Shown here: positions 1 through 9,693 of the stretch, in pieces | How the letters are laid out: each line of letters begins with the position of its first letter | Numbering within the stretch: the stretch's first letter is position 1 | Source of the DNA: Mesobacillus foraminis | GTDB taxonomy: Bacteria > Bacillota > Bacilli > Bacillales > Cytobacillaceae | DNA length: 64,000 bases | Reading direction: 5' to 3' | NCBI RefSeq assembly: GCF_004340465.1 | Contig: NZ_SLVV01000001.1 | Span: forward strand, 222,022-286,021 | Program-made: the position numbers and the translations under genes | The notes under the pieces: generated by a model | The model's input: the letters and a program-made list of their open reading frames with translations, nothing else | Told to the model about the DNA's origin: nothing | The model's database searches: none

Positions 1-1787
1 TTATTAATCATAATTGTTTCAATGTTTTCTTCCTTAAGTGCCAGCACCCCATGCACAGAACAGTAGTCAAACTCGATTCCCTGGCCAATGCGGATAGGCC
101 CGCTGCCGAGAATTAAAATTTTGCGTTTTTCTGTTTTAGGGGCTTCATTTTCGCCAAAATAGGCAGAATAGAAATAGTTAGAGCCTGATTCAAATTCAGC
201 TGCACAAGTATCAACCATTTTATAGCTTGGCTTAACCCCGAGCTTGCTCCTTAAGCTTCTCAGCCCGGATTCACTCATGCCCCACGCTTTACCAAGGTAC
301 TCATCACTGAACCCTTTCTCTTTCAAAAAGGATAGCTTTTGGGCTGTCACGTCAGAAGCCGTTAGAGATGCAATTTCTTTCTCAAGCTGTACAAGATTTT
401 CTAATTTCGATAAGAAAAATAAATCAACCTTCGTCTTTTGGTGGATGACTTCCTTTTTTACCCCTTTGCGGAGTAATTCCATGATAACAAAGAGTCGCTC
501 ATCGGACTGGTCAGAAAGGATTTCATCAAGCTGCTCAATTGTCTTTTCCTTCAGTCGGGCCAGATTCAAATCTGAAACATTCATATCCAGCGAACGGACC
601 GCCTTCAATAAGGCGCGCTCAAAGTTTCGGTCAATCCCCATTGCCTCTCCCGTTGCTTTCATTTGTGTGCCAAGCCGGCGTTCAATGCCCGGGAATTTAT
701 CGAATGGCCATTTTGGGATTTTTACGACTACATAGTCAAGAGCTGGTTCATAGCTGGCATAGGTATTCCCCGTTACAGGATTTTTTAATTCAGATAGAAG
801 ATACCCTACAGCAAGTTTCGCGGCCATTCTGGCAATCGGGTAGCCTGTGGCCTTTGAAGCAAGGGCTGAAGACCTGCTGACACGAGGGTTCACTTCAATC
901 AGGTAATAATTCTTGCTCTCTGGATCCAGGGCAAACTGGATATTGCAGCCGCCGACAATCCCAAGGGCAGAGATAATTTTTACTGCCGCAGAGCGGAGCA
1001 TTTGATACTCACGGTCTGTTAATGTCTGCGACGGAGCAACGACAATGGAATCACCTGTGTGAATTCCGACAGGGTCAAAGTTTTCCATGTTGCATATAGC
1101 GATACAGGTCCCATTGCAATCACGCATCATTTCATATTCAACTTCTTTAAACCCGGCGATGCTCTTTTCAATTAAGCATTGATGAATCGGGCTCTCGTTC
1201 AATCCTCCGCTTACCAGGGTGACAAGCTCTTCTTTAGAATCCGCAATGCCTCCTCCGGTTCCTCCAAGTGTATAGGCAGGTCTGACAATTAACGGAAACC
1301 CTGTCTCATCAGCGAACTTAACTGCTTCCGCGACACTGTGAACGACTTCACTTTCGGGTACAGGTTCATTAAGTTCATGCATCAGGCTTCGGAAAGCATC
1401 TCTGTCCTCTCCTTGTTTAATTGACGCTATGGAGGTACCGAGAACTTTAAGGCCATACTTGTTGATTATTCCCTGCTCGCTCAGCTGAAAGGCCAGGTTC
1501 AGTCCCGCCTGGCCTCCAAGCGTAGCAAGAAGCCCGTCCGGTTGTTCCTTTATGATGATTTTTTCAACACTTTCGACCGTCATCGGTTCAAAATAAACAG
1601 CGTCAGCAAATACAGGGTCTGTCATCACCGTAGCCGGATTGTTATTAAGCAGGATCACTCGATACCCTTCTTCTTTAAGCGCGATACATGCTTGGGTTCC
1701 TGCATAATCGAATTCGGCTGCCTGGCCGATGATAATCGGCCCAGAACCAATAACTAAGATAGATTTAATGCTTGTATCTTTAGGCAT
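1..1787 (-). CDS. carB: Carbamoyl-phosphate synthase large chain, N-terminal part (cut by window edge)
   Basis: This gene makes carbamoyl phosphate from bicarbonate, ATP and ammonia delivered by CarA, for arginine synthesis. About 595 of the usual 1030-1070 residues are visible. They start [18 protein letters not shown] and contain the first ATP-grasp half, with [12 protein letters not shown] near residue 165 and the FIEVNPR-type stretch ([17 protein letters not shown]) near residue 300. The second half begins with a repeat of the opening motif ([19 protein letters not shown]) just before base 1. The ATG at 1787 overlaps the last 8 bases of carA, which indicates translational coupling. Its place at the end of the argCJBD-carA run marks it as the arginine-specific enzyme, not the pyrimidine one. 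The 3' end lies outside the window. Confidence 0.96.
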   Translation of the reverse strand, partial: MPKDTSIKSILVIGSGPIIIGQAAEFDYAGTQACIALKEEGYRVILLNNNPATVMTDPVFADAVYFEPMTVESVEKIIIKEQPDGLLATLGGQAGLNLAFQLSEQGIINKYGLKVLGTSIASIKQGEDRDAFRSLMHELNEPVPESEVVHSVAEAVKFADETGFPLIVRPAYTLGGTGGGIADSKEELVTLVSGGLNESPIHQCLIEKSIAGFKEVEYEMMRDCNGTCIAICNMENFDPVGIHTGDSIVVAPSQTLTDREYQMLRSAAVKIISALGIVGGCNIQFALDPESKNYYLIEVNPRVSRSSALASKATGYPIARMAAKLAVGYLLSELKNPVTGNTYASYEPALDYVVVKIPKWPFDKFPGIERRLGTQMKATGEAMGIDRNFERALLKAVRSLDMNVSDLNLARLKEKTIEQLDEILSDQSDERLFVIMELLRKGVKKEVIHQKTKVDLFFLSKLENLVQLEKEIASLTASDVTAQKLSFLKEKGFSDEYLGKAWGMSESGLRSLRSKLGVKPSYKMVDTCAAEFESGSNYFYSAYFGENEAPKTEKRKILILGSGPIRIGQGIEFDYCSVHGVLALKEENIETIMIN

Positions 1788-2859
1788 AATTCACAACTCT
1801 CCGCTTCGTTGTCGTCACTAGTTCGATAAATTCGTCAAAAATAAATTCACTGTCCGCTGGCCCAGGATGGGCTTCAGGATGAAATTGCACTGTAACCAGA
1901 GGCAAAAACTGGTGGGAAAGCCCTTCAACAGACCCATCATTGCAGTTAATGAATCTTGCCGACAGTCCGGCTTGCTGGATGCTTTCTTCATCTACAACAT
2001 AACTATGGTTCTGGGAAGACATGAACACCTGACCCGTTTCACGGTCACATACAGGCTGATTGGCCCCTCTGTGCCCAAATAACATTTTCTTTGTGTTGCC
2101 GCCCAAAGCGAGTGCTGCCAGCTGATGTCCAAGACAAATCCCTAAAGTTGGGTAGCTTTCAATCACTTTTTTTATTTCAGGAAGATATTTATGCAAATCT
2201 TTTGGATCCCCAGGTCCATTTGACAGCAGTACACCGTCCGGATTAAGGGCCTTTATAGATTCAAATGTACTATCGTAAGGCACAACGGTAACCTGGCACT
2301 GCTTTTTAAGCAGACTGTCGAGGATGGACTTCTTGTACCCGAAGTCGAACAGCACAATATGCTTTTCGCCGTTCCCATAAACCATTTCTTTTTGCGTGGA
2401 CACCTTGCTCACTTTTAATCCTTCGCTTAAATCAAAGGCCCCGTCAAAACTTGCATCCTTAGCCAGTGCTGCTGGCATTGAGCCATGCTGGCGAATCCTT
2501 TTGACGACAGACCTTGTATCAATATGGGACAGCACAGGGATATTCCATTTCTTCAGGTATTCACTCATGCTCATCTCGGATTCATAGTGAAAACAATCAG
2601 TCTCTGCTTCATAAACAATGACTGCCGCAGGCTGTGGCTGGATGCTTTCTGCGTCTTCCTTATTAATTCCGTAGTTCCCTATCAGGGGATAGGTAAATAC
2701 TACAATTTGATCTCTATATGAAGGGTCCGTCAATACTTCCTGGTACCCCGTCATTCCTGTAAAAAAGACTATTTCTCCCTTAACATTGGCCTCAGGTGCC
2801 GGTCCTGACCAAATTCCTTTGTAGGACTCGCCATCAGCAAGATGTAAATATCCGTCCAT
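1780..2859 (-). CDS. carA: Carbamoyl-phosphate synthase small chain (glutaminase)
   Basis: CarA hydrolyses glutamine and channels the ammonia to CarB. The 359-residue product starts [16 protein letters not shown] chose this ATG because it follows an AGGTG ribosome site and matches the family N-terminus, while an in-frame start 39 bases upstream adds non-family residues. The class I amidotransferase half carries the nucleophile in [12 protein letters not shown] and the His-Glu pair in FHPEAHPGP. The N-terminal half has the [16 protein letters not shown] stretch typical of CarA. It lies 70 bases after argD and overlaps carB, so it is the fifth gene of one operon. Confidence 0.96.
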   Translation of the reverse strand: MDGYLHLADGESYKGIWSGPAPEANVKGEIVFFTGMTGYQEVLTDPSYRDQIVVFTYPLIGNYGINKEDAESIQPQPAAVIVYEAETDCFHYESEMSMSEYLKKWNIPVLSHIDTRSVVKRIRQHGSMPAALAKDASFDGAFDLSEGLKVSKVSTQKEMVYGNGEKHIVLFDFGYKKSILDSLLKKQCQVTVVPYDSTFESIKALNPDGVLLSNGPGDPKDLHKYLPEIKKVIESYPTLGICLGHQLAALALGGNTKKMLFGHRGANQPVCDRETGQVFMSSQNHSYVVDEESIQQAGLSARFINCNDGSVEGLSHQFLPLVTVQFHPEAHPGPADSEFIFDEFIELVTTTKRRVVNYA

Positions 2860-2929
2860 TGCACACCTCACACTTGAATATTTATATACTCTAATCAATA
2901 TTTATTCATTTTTGGTGAAAAAGATACAG

Positions 2930-4087
2930 CTAAATAGCTGTACGGGTCAATTTTTTTAATGAGTCAGCGAGAAATGCCAGAGCCTGGTCAATCTCGGACT
3001 GTTTTATATTTAATGGCGGAAGCAAACGTATAACACTTTCCCCGGCTGGCAAGGCAATAAATCCGTTGGAACGAAGATCAGAAAGGATATCTGGGACATT
3101 GCCGTCTACCTCAATCCCGATCATCAGGCCCAGGCCTCTTATTTCAACAACGGTTTCAAGCGCCCCCAGTGTCTTTTCTGCTTGAGCAGTTAGATATTCA
3201 CCCAGCGCGGATACTTCTTGTAAAAAGGCGTCATTAAAAATTGTCTCCATGGTTGCTTCGGCAGCCGCGACAGCGATTGGATTACCGCCAAATGTCGATC
3301 CATGGCTTCCTGGCCCGAAAGCTTCGCCCAGCTCTGCTTTCCCAATGACGGCACCTATTGGAAATCCATTCCCAATTCCTTTCGCCACCGTAATGATGTC
3401 TGGCTGAAGATTAAAATGCTGGAAGGCAAAAGGCTTTCCTGTTCTCCCTGCCCCTGTCTGTATTTCATCTATAATCAGCAAGGCTCCTTTTTCTTGACAG
3501 GCTTTTTGCACAGTTTCCAGGAATTCAGGCTCGGCAATATTAATCCCGCCTTCCCCTTGAATGACCTCTAGAATGACAGCTGCTGTATCGTCTCCGATTT
3601 CATTCAGAAGGGCCTTGGAGTCATTGAACGGAAGATGAATGAACGTTTCAAGCATCTGTCCAAATCCTTTTTTGATCTTATCCTGCCCTGTTGCTGCCAT
3701 AGAACCAAAAGTCCGCCCATGAAAGGATTTTGTAAAGGAAATGATTTTAGGCCTTCCTGTAGCTTTCCTGGCAAGCTTCAGGGCCGCTTCATTAGCTTCA
3801 GCTCCGCTGTTTGCAAAAAACACTAAATCCAGGCCTGCTGCTTCGGCCAGCAATTTCGCCGCCCGCTGCTGGATGCCTTGAGGAAAAAGATTGGAAACAT
3901 GCCAGAATTTCTTCATCTGGCTGATGACTGCTTCTTCCACCTGACTTGGGCAATGCCCTAAATTGCAGACCCCGATTCCCGAAGTAAAATCGAGATATTC
4001 CTTTCCATCCGTTCCAGTTATATAGGCACCTTTTGCGCTGACAGGCTCTACCTCCCAGCGCTGATAGGTAGGAAATAAATAATTCAT
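2930..4087 (-). CDS. argD: Acetylornithine aminotransferase
   Basis: This PLP enzyme transfers an amino group from glutamate to N-acetylglutamate semialdehyde, giving N-acetylornithine. The 385-residue protein is of normal length. The PLP lysine is in ITVAKGIGNGFPIGA (about residue 235), and the cofactor-binding ANSGAEANEAALKLAR and IIDEIQTGAGRTG motifs are intact. Its ATG directly abuts the argB stop codon, so the two are translated together. The nearby anabolic genes favour ArgD over the closely related ornithine or GABA aminotransferases. Confidence 0.95.
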   Translation of the reverse strand: MNYLFPTYQRWEVEPVSAKGAYITGTDGKEYLDFTSGIGVCNLGHCPSQVEEAVISQMKKFWHVSNLFPQGIQQRAAKLLAEAAGLDLVFFANSGAEANEAALKLARKATGRPKIISFTKSFHGRTFGSMAATGQDKIKKGFGQMLETFIHLPFNDSKALLNEIGDDTAAVILEVIQGEGGINIAEPEFLETVQKACQEKGALLIIDEIQTGAGRTGKPFAFQHFNLQPDIITVAKGIGNGFPIGAVIGKAELGEAFGPGSHGSTFGGNPIAVAAAEATMETIFNDAFLQEVSALGEYLTAQAEKTLGALETVVEIRGLGLMIGIEVDGNVPDILSDLRSNGFIALPAGESVIRLLPPLNIKQSEIDQALAFLADSLKKLTRTAI

Positions 4088-4864
4088 TTAGAAGACCCTC
4101 TCTTTACTTGTTATGGCCGTTCCAGTCCAAATCCCTGATTGATAAAAAGCCTTTTTGCCTGAAACAATCATGACTTTCTCGATCCCGTTCCCCAGGACAG
4201 ACAGTGCAGATTCCACTTTAGGAATCATCCCGCCGTAAATATGTCCATCTGCAATAAATGATTGAATGTCACTCTCGGTTGCTTCCTCAACCAATTGACC
4301 TTCAACTAATATTCCATCGACATTCGTAACGAATAAACAGCGTTCAGCATTCAAGGCTTTCGCGACAGCAGCAGCAGCATAGTCCGCATTGACATTCATT
4401 CTTGCCCCTGTTTCTTCCATTGATGCTGCAATTGGTGTAATGACAGGGATGATCCGGTCTACAAGAAGCTTCTCAATCATCTTTTTGTTTACAGCAGTAA
4501 TCTGGCCTACAAATCCAAGCTCCTCTTTATTGATGTATTCCGCCTGCAGACATTTCCCGTCACTGCCGTTTAATCCGACTGCAATCAGGTCATGGTGTTC
4601 AAGCAGCCTTACCAGCTGTCGGTTTGTTTGGCCTGACAGTACCATTTCCACGACTTCCATGGTCTTTTCACAAGTGACCCTTAAGCCATTTTGGAACTTT
4701 GAAGGAATTTGATATAAGCTCAGCATAGAATTGATAGCTGGACCCCCGCCATGGACCAGGACTGGAATATAGCCATCTTCCAGCAGGGACCGCAGACCAT
4801 CAAAAAAGGCAGGTGATAGTTCATCCAGGACACTTCCGCCACATTTTAAAACGATTGTTTTCAT
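4088..4864 (-). CDS. argB: Acetylglutamate kinase
   Basis: The enzyme phosphorylates N-acetylglutamate, the second step of the acetylated arginine pathway. The 258-residue product has the amino-acid-kinase fold signatures: VLKCGGSVL at the N-terminus, LVHGGGPAIN near residue 36 and the nucleotide-binding LFVTNVDGIL near residue 178. The length is that of the short class that lacks the N-terminal helix found in arginine-inhibited hexameric kinases, which suggests the kinase itself may not be the feedback point. It sits between argJ (11 bases upstream) and argD. Confidence 0.95.
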   Translation of the reverse strand: MKTIVLKCGGSVLDELSPAFFDGLRSLLEDGYIPVLVHGGGPAINSMLSLYQIPSKFQNGLRVTCEKTMEVVEMVLSGQTNRQLVRLLEHHDLIAVGLNGSDGKCLQAEYINKEELGFVGQITAVNKKMIEKLLVDRIIPVITPIAASMEETGARMNVNADYAAAAVAKALNAERCLFVTNVDGILVEGQLVEEATESDIQSFIADGHIYGGMIPKVESALSVLGNGIEKVMIVSGKKAFYQSGIWTGTAITSKERVF

Positions 4865-4875
4865 GGAAGCACCCC

Positions 4876-6117
4876 CTATGTCCGATAGCTTGCATTGATT
4901 TTGACATAATCATAGGAAAGGTCACAGCCCCAGGCAGTTCCGCTTCCATCACCCATGTTTAAATCGACCATGATATGAATTGTATCTTTTTCTAGATAAG
5001 CCTTGGCTTCTTCTTCTGAGAAGGCAACCGGATTGCTCCCTTTCAGCATGACGATTGGGCCAAGCTCAATATCGACCGTTTCAGGGTTAACTGATGCATT
5101 TGCCTGGCCAACAGCTCCAATGATACGTCCCCAGTTTGCATCTGCACCATAAACTGCTGTTTTAACAAGGTTTGATCCAACTATCTGCTTTGCGATGGTT
5201 CTGGCCTCATCGTTTGAAACAGCTCCCTTAACAGCAACCTCGATTAGTTTTGTAGCCCCTTCACCATCCCTGGCAATCTGCTTTGCAAGACTCTCGCAAT
5301 TTTCCTTAAGCAGCTTAACAAAAACCGGCCAATCAGAATGATCTGGAGTAAGAGGCTTGTTACCGGCCTGCCCATTCGCCATTACAATCACCATGTCATT
5401 CGTCGAAGTATCACCGTCAACTGTTATCTGGTTAAAGGTTATATCCGTTACTTCCTTCAAAGCGGCGCTGAGATGTTCGGGGGAAATGGCGGCATCTGTC
5501 GTCAGAAACCCAAGCATCGTAGCCATATTAGGATGGATCATTCCCGAACCCTTGGCTGCCCCTCCAACATGCACGCTTTTTCCGCCGATCTCTGCCTGGT
5601 AGCAGCTGCTTTTCATCACCGTATCGGTAGTCAGGATTGCCTTCTGGAAATCTTCGGCATTTTCTCCGCCTTTTCCTGGTTCCAGGGAATTGATACCCGA
5701 TTCTATTTTATCCATTGGCAGGTATTCACCAATTACGCCGGTTGAAGCAACAGCTATATAATCCTCACTGACATTGAACTTTTCTGATGTCAATGTGCGC
5801 ATCTTATAGGCATCCTTCAGACCTTGCTCTCCCGTACAGGCATTGGCGCAGGCACTGTTCACAATGACTGCCTGGATCTTCCCTTCATTCGCAATGCTTT
5901 CCTGTGTTACTTTTAAAGGAGCCGCCTGGAAATGGCTTGTTGTATACACTGCGGCACAGCTCGCAGGGGTTTCACTTATAAGCACTCCGATATCAAGCCG
6001 ATTGTATCTGAGCCCTGCATGAACAGCACCTGCCTTATATCCTTTCGGGCTTAAAACTCCCCCGTTTTCTACTAAACTTACAATCTCTTTATTAGATACT
6101 GATAATGCCTGCTTCAT
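4876..6117 (-). CDS. argJ: Bifunctional ornithine acetyltransferase / N-acetylglutamate synthase
   Basis: ArgJ recycles the acetyl group from N-acetylornithine to glutamate. The 413-residue precursor carries the self-cleavage site in MIHPNMATMLGFL; the threonine of ATML becomes the N-terminus and nucleophile of the beta chain. The ATG at 6117 has a strong AGGAGG site 6 bases upstream and gives MKQALSVSNKEI; an earlier in-frame start would run into the argC stop region. Whether it can also use acetyl-CoA (bifunctional) cannot be seen, but no separate argA is present here. It starts 10 bases after argC. Confidence 0.95.
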   Translation of the reverse strand: MKQALSVSNKEIVSLVENGGVLSPKGYKAGAVHAGLRYNRLDIGVLISETPASCAAVYTTSHFQAAPLKVTQESIANEGKIQAVIVNSACANACTGEQGLKDAYKMRTLTSEKFNVSEDYIAVASTGVIGEYLPMDKIESGINSLEPGKGGENAEDFQKAILTTDTVMKSSCYQAEIGGKSVHVGGAAKGSGMIHPNMATMLGFLTTDAAISPEHLSAALKEVTDITFNQITVDGDTSTNDMVIVMANGQAGNKPLTPDHSDWPVFVKLLKENCESLAKQIARDGEGATKLIEVAVKGAVSNDEARTIAKQIVGSNLVKTAVYGADANWGRIIGAVGQANASVNPETVDIELGPIVMLKGSNPVAFSEEEAKAYLEKDTIHIMVDLNMGDGSGTAWGCDLSYDYVKINASYRT

Positions 6118-6127
6118 GTGGTCCTCC

Positions 6128-7162
6128 TTATGGATACATCGGTATAAAGTCCAGTCCTGCCTTTTCATTAATTCCGTTCATTAAATTAGCATTTTGTACC
6201 GCCTGGCCGGCAGCACCTTTCATTAAATTATCAATCACTGATACAATCGTAAGCCTTCCTGTCCTTTGGTCGGCGTGAACTCCAATATCACAGTAATTAG
6301 AGCCGCATACTTCCTTGACTCCAGGAAATTGGCCCTCTTTACGGACCCTTACAAATGGGTGATTCTTGTAAGTCTCCCTGTACAGCTCAATAACCTCGCT
6401 AGTCCTTGCCTCTTTTTTCAGTTTTACATAGATCGTAGCCATGATTCCTCGGGTAATTGGAAGCAAGTGGGTGCTAAAGGTAACAGGTGAAAGTCCGCCA
6501 TCCCATTTAAAGAGCTGTTGTTCAATCTCGGGTATATGCTGATGTTCGTTCACTTTATATATTTTAAAATTATCATTCATTTCCGAAAAAGCAGTGGTTC
6601 TTGAAAGGGATTTACCAGCCCCCGAAACACCCGACTTGGCGTCGATAATAATATTTGCAGGATCGAGGAAGCCTTCTGCCGCAACAGGACCAAGTCCCAG
6701 TAAAGTTGCTGTCGGATAACAGCCTGGGTTTGCAATCACTTTGGCCTGCTTGATTTCTTCCCGGTTCCATTCGCTCAGTCCGTATACTGCTTGTGATAAT
6801 GTTTCTGATTTAACAGGAGTATGTTTATACCAGTTTTGATAGTCGTCCGGATTTGTAAGCCTCAGGTCTCCAGAAAGGTCGACTACCTGTATGTCTTTCA
6901 CGCTAAACTCCTCGGCAAGTTTGCCGGATACGCCCGATGGGGTAGCGAGGAAAACCAGATCTGCTTCTTCAGCGATGGCATCAGTATCAATTTTTTTCAA
7001 TGAATCTTCAAATATATTGCCCAGATGTGGAAATTCATCAGTGATCGGCATTTCATCCCTTGAAGAATGAATGGAATGGATGTTAAAAACAGGATGGTTG
7101 TGTAAAATCCTTATCAACTCGCCCCCACCGTATCCTGTTGTACCAATTACTGCAACCTTCAT
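6128..7162 (-). CDS. argC: N-acetyl-gamma-glutamyl-phosphate reductase
   Basis: This NADPH-dependent reductase makes N-acetylglutamate semialdehyde. The 344-residue protein has the nucleotide-binding GTTGYGGGELIRIL at the N-terminus, the catalytic cysteine in IANPGCYPTATLLGL (about residue 149) and the conserved HQHIPEIEQ near residue 205. It is the first gene of the argC-J-B-D-carA-carB operon, with an AGGAGG site just before the ATG and a clear promoter about 75-100 bases upstream. Confidence 0.96.
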   Translation of the reverse strand: MKVAVIGTTGYGGGELIRILHNHPVFNIHSIHSSRDEMPITDEFPHLGNIFEDSLKKIDTDAIAEEADLVFLATPSGVSGKLAEEFSVKDIQVVDLSGDLRLTNPDDYQNWYKHTPVKSETLSQAVYGLSEWNREEIKQAKVIANPGCYPTATLLGLGPVAAEGFLDPANIIIDAKSGVSGAGKSLSRTTAFSEMNDNFKIYKVNEHQHIPEIEQQLFKWDGGLSPVTFSTHLLPITRGIMATIYVKLKKEARTSEVIELYRETYKNHPFVRVRKEGQFPGVKEVCGSNYCDIGVHADQRTGRLTIVSVIDNLMKGAAGQAVQNANLMNGINEKAGLDFIPMYP

Positions 7163-7187
7163 CCTGTTCCTCCTTCCAATGATTGAT

Positions 7188-7201
7188 TGTATAAATAATC
7201 A
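7188..7201. promoter_or_regulatory. Possible AhrC/ArgR operator in argC leader
   Basis: The 14 bases TGTATAAATAATCA match 11 of 14 positions of the ARG-box core (TGAATAAAAATTCA). The site lies between the argC promoter and start codon in very AT-rich DNA (7187-7225). Arginine repression of this operon by AhrC/ArgR is well known in Bacillus; the assignment of this exact site is inference from the match. Confidence 0.35.
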
Positions 7202-7236
7202 TTTAGATTTATATTTATTAGTTTTATGTTCTTTTT

Positions 7237-7265
7237 ATTATAAGAACTCATTTTCTGAAACGCAA
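7237..7265 (-). promoter_or_regulatory. Sigma-A promoter of the arg-car operon
   Basis: On the minus strand there is TTGCGT (7260-7265), a 17-base spacer and a perfect TATAAT (7237-7242). Transcription would start near 7230, about 70 bases before the argC ATG. Confidence 0.8.
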
Positions 7266-7506
7266 CTGATTTTGAACAATTCACACTAATTTTTTTTCTT
7301 TTCAGCATTTATGCCTTGTAAATCATAGCGGCATTTTATTTTTATGTACTCAGCCAGCAGTACCTCCAAACTTGAATATGTAAATGAATCACTTTATGTC
7401 CATTAATTTCCACAACCCACCAATACCCTTCTTTATAGAAGGATAAACCAGCTGTATCTTTGTTGTTCAGCCTGTGCTAGCTCCATATAGCTAAAAATGC
7501 ATAAAA

Positions 7507-7776
7507 AAAACGGCCTTAGCTGGCCGTTTTCGGACTGTAGACAATTTTGACTAAAAAGCGAGATTGCCTGCTGTCTTTTTTGCATCTAGTATGAAGGATG
7601 TTGATTTCCGTTCCAAGCGCTCCGCTACCGCTACAATCAACAGGATTTACAAAGTTAATGTAAACGCATAACCAAGTATTTTAAAATATAACGTTTGAGG
7701 TGATGTTATGCTTTGGAATGGAAAGCATTCCGAACCTCTTTTGTCTACAAACTAAAACGGCCTTAGCTGCCCGTTT
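7507..7776. repeat. Degenerate repeat element with inverted flanks in the argC-ywiC gap
   Basis: The 624-base gap between argC and the ywiC-like gene has no credible gene. It holds two near-identical hairpins sharing CGGCCTTAGCTG (around 7511 and 7758), each next to an inverted GTAGACAA (7537-7544) / TTGTCTAC (7741-7748). In the middle, about 7608-7645, GTTGATT and AATCAAC flank about 30 bases, with CCGTTCC after the left end; these look like the two ends of the GTTGATT...AATCAAC intergenic repeat that is common in Bacillaceae, with its centre deleted. The outer hairpins could act as terminators. No transposase is present. Confidence 0.5.
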
Positions 7777-7786
7777 CAATAATTTC

Positions 7787-8503
7787 TTATAAGATGACAA
7801 CTAGCGAAATTAGAAAGAAACAGACCGCATTAACTATCTCATATATTCCAAGTTTCATGATGCCAAGTGATTTTCCATAAAAGTAGAGAGCCCTGAATAA
7901 GCTTGGCAGGAATGCAATCATCATCATCCAGTGTCCGGCGACAATCCATAATAGCGGGATGGATATATGGTAACTCCAGGAAATGATTTTAAAATGAGCG
8001 TTATTCTTCTCCCGAATCATGGATTTAACATACAGGGTACTGCCTGCAAAGAATAATAGCGAGATTAAAAAGACAAAAACTCCTTCCGGCCTGATGGACT
8101 CGACAGAAAGATAGCTGCTTGCCAGCCCTGCCAGGGAAAAGACAATAATGGCTGAGAGATCGTTCAGGATTGCTCTTTCGTTATTCCTGCTTGAATAGTA
8201 GGCATTGATGCAAAAGAAAGGAATCATTGATAAGCCAAAATAAAAAATTGATGGGGCAGCAGATAAAGGAACTGTAAACAGCAAAATAGCTGTTCCCATA
8301 TAGATAATCGTCCATTTAGAGTAAAAGGAGGTCTTTTTCTTTTTAAATAGAAGCAGCAATGGATAGGTAGCTAGATAGAGCAGCACCCAGCCAATAAACA
8401 ATGGTATATGCTGCCATACAATCCCGGTTGCAGCCGCGCCCAGCCAAAACGGGATTATTAACATGGCCCAGGCGCCGTGCTGCTTAGGCAATAATAACTT
8501 CAT
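7787..8503 (-). CDS. ywiC: YwiC-like membrane protein, nitrate-respiration associated
   Basis: The product is a 238-residue polytopic membrane protein with about eight hydrophobic segments and a characteristic start MKLLLPKQHGAWAMLIIPF. In B. subtilis ywiC lies beside fnr and narGHJI; its biochemical function is unknown. I chose the ATG at 8503, preceded by AAGGGAG, because an upstream in-frame start at 8566 would lie inside the Fnr box and promoter. The PKQHGAWAM motif is shared by the YwiC family. Expression should rise without oxygen through the Fnr promoter at 8525-8567. Confidence 0.82.
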   Translation of the reverse strand: MKLLLPKQHGAWAMLIIPFWLGAAATGIVWQHIPLFIGWVLLYLATYPLLLLFKKKKTSFYSKWTIIYMGTAILLFTVPLSAAPSIFYFGLSMIPFFCINAYYSSRNNERAILNDLSAIIVFSLAGLASSYLSVESIRPEGVFVFLISLLFFAGSTLYVKSMIREKNNAHFKIISWSYHISIPLLWIVAGHWMMMIAFLPSLFRALYFYGKSLGIMKLGIYEIVNAVCFFLISLVVIL

Positions 8504-8524
8504 TTCAATCACTCCCTTCTCTTT

Positions 8525-8567
8525 ACTATAACGCCATGCAGCGTTAAGGTAAGTGAAGGAAATCACA
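8525..8567 (-). promoter_or_regulatory. Fnr-dependent promoter of ywiC-like gene
   Basis: On the minus strand TGTGA-TTTCCT-TCACT (8552-8567) is a perfect Fnr box, and TATAGT (8525-8530) is the -10. The box centre is 32 bases from the -10 centre, that is at about -41.5, the standard activating position. Confidence 0.8.
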
Positions 8568-8609
8568 TGTTAAGTAATATATCGTTCAGGAAAGAGCCTG
8601 GCTGCAGCC

Positions 8610-9014
8610 CTAGTCACTTTTTGCCATTAAGCTTTTTATATACAAGTGAGGTTTATATATATATGTTACTTTATTTGTAAAGGCGAGAAGCAGTAAAAAT
8701 AAAAAAACGATAATGAAGTGTGCCCGCAAAATAATTGAACTGTTTGTAATCAGATTTAGATCAGGCTTAAACTGAATCAGGCTTGCTACCCAAAGAAGAA
8801 GGTGGTGGGAGTCATCCGAAAAATGCATCATCCAGAATCCTGACAGCGCACTAAGTATAAGCATTGTCCTCAATACGGCTTTTATTACGTATTGGGATTT
8901 GGAATTATCGTTATTCCCTCCTGGTGCATCCAGCTGCCAAATCAGCCCCATGCCGACAACTGCTGCAACTGAGTAGGGAAATACAATCCATAGTAATAAT
9001 TGATAAATTTCCAT
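8610..9014 (-). CDS. Miniature NarI-like membrane protein
   Basis: This 134-residue protein has three clear membrane segments (about residues 5-26, 44-64 and 92-114). Its C-terminal half (WVASLIQFKPDLNLI... to ...YKPHLYIKSL) lines up well with the end of NarI, the cytochrome b subunit of respiratory nitrate reductase, and its first segment resembles the NarI N-terminus. About 90 central residues of NarI are missing. One of the two C-terminal haem-ligand histidines is kept (RAHFIIVF) and the other position reads VTYIY, so b-type haem binding as in NarI is unlikely to be intact. It has its own Fnr-type promoter. Role unknown; it may be a membrane partner or a decayed NarI. Confidence 0.6.
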   Translation of the reverse strand: MEIYQLLLWIVFPYSVAAVVGMGLIWQLDAPGGNNDNSKSQYVIKAVLRTMLILSALSGFWMMHFSDDSHHLLLWVASLIQFKPDLNLITNSSIILRAHFIIVFLFLLLLAFTNKVTYIYKPHLYIKSLMAKSD

Positions 9015-9057
9015 TCCTTTTCACCTCTGTGACATTGTTCAAAGACTATTCATAAAC

Positions 9058-9100
9058 ATTGTAGCGTGAGAACTTGCCTGTCACAGTGAGAAAAGTCGCA
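9058..9100 (-). promoter_or_regulatory. Fnr-dependent promoter of NarI-like gene
   Basis: On the minus strand TGCGA-CTTTTC-TCACT (9085-9100) matches the Fnr box with one mismatch, and TACAAT (9058-9063) is the -10. Box-to-hexamer geometry is identical to the ywiC, ric and radical SAM promoters. Confidence 0.7.
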
Positions 9101-9162
9101 GCATATGAAGATTTTGCGAACTTTTTTTAAAAGATTTATGAACACAGAGGTATTAAGCCCCG

Positions 9163-9693
9163 TTACGGCGACATGCTACCGATTTCGGCCATTACATAGT
9201 CTGCAATCCAGGCAGCCGCCTGATCCGCCTTATGGAAAACCGGGCATTCCATGTTTGCAAGGCCTGCAGCTATTCCGGCATCCATGCAAAATACCACTTC
9301 CCTGTTCGTTAACACTTTCAGAAGCTCCAGGTCCTTTTCTGCTCTGATAAGAATCGCTTTTGGAAAGTCCATGTTCTTGTGCCCCTCAATCAAAATGACG
9401 TCGGGATTTAATTGGGAAATCAGCTGGATTTGTTCTTCCAGCTTCCAGTTTTGCTTTTCGGCCTGGACAATGACTCTGCCGTCACCCTCAATGAGAGAAG
9501 CAAAAGCACCAGCTTTTACATGCCGGCCAGAATCTTTGTGTTCAGGAATATCCGGCTTGCCGCCATGGCCATGATGTTTAATGGTAACAACCTTATAGCC
9601 TCCGGATGCAAGAATTTGGATGACTTCAGACATGATGGTTGTTTTTCCGCTGTTCTGATACCCGACAATCTGAAAAATCACTGGTTTTACCAA
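9163..9693 (-). CDS. mobB: Molybdopterin-guanine dinucleotide biosynthesis protein B
   Basis: MobB is a GTP-binding helper of the step that attaches GMP to molybdopterin. The 176-residue product has the P-loop in VGYQNSGKTTIMSEV at residues 10-24, DIPEHKDSGRH near residue 48 and VILIEGHKNMDFPK near residue 98, all family hallmarks. It overlaps the end of moeA by 7 bases and is therefore co-translated with it. The product supports nitrate reductase, a bis-MGD enzyme, in keeping with the neighbouring Fnr-regulated genes. Confidence 0.93.
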   Translation of the reverse strand: MVKPVIFQIVGYQNSGKTTIMSEVIQILASGGYKVVTIKHHGHGGKPDIPEHKDSGRHVKAGAFASLIEGDGRVIVQAEKQNWKLEEQIQLISQLNPDVILIEGHKNMDFPKAILIRAEKDLELLKVLTNREVVFCMDAGIAAGLANMECPVFHKADQAAAWIADYVMAEIGSMSP

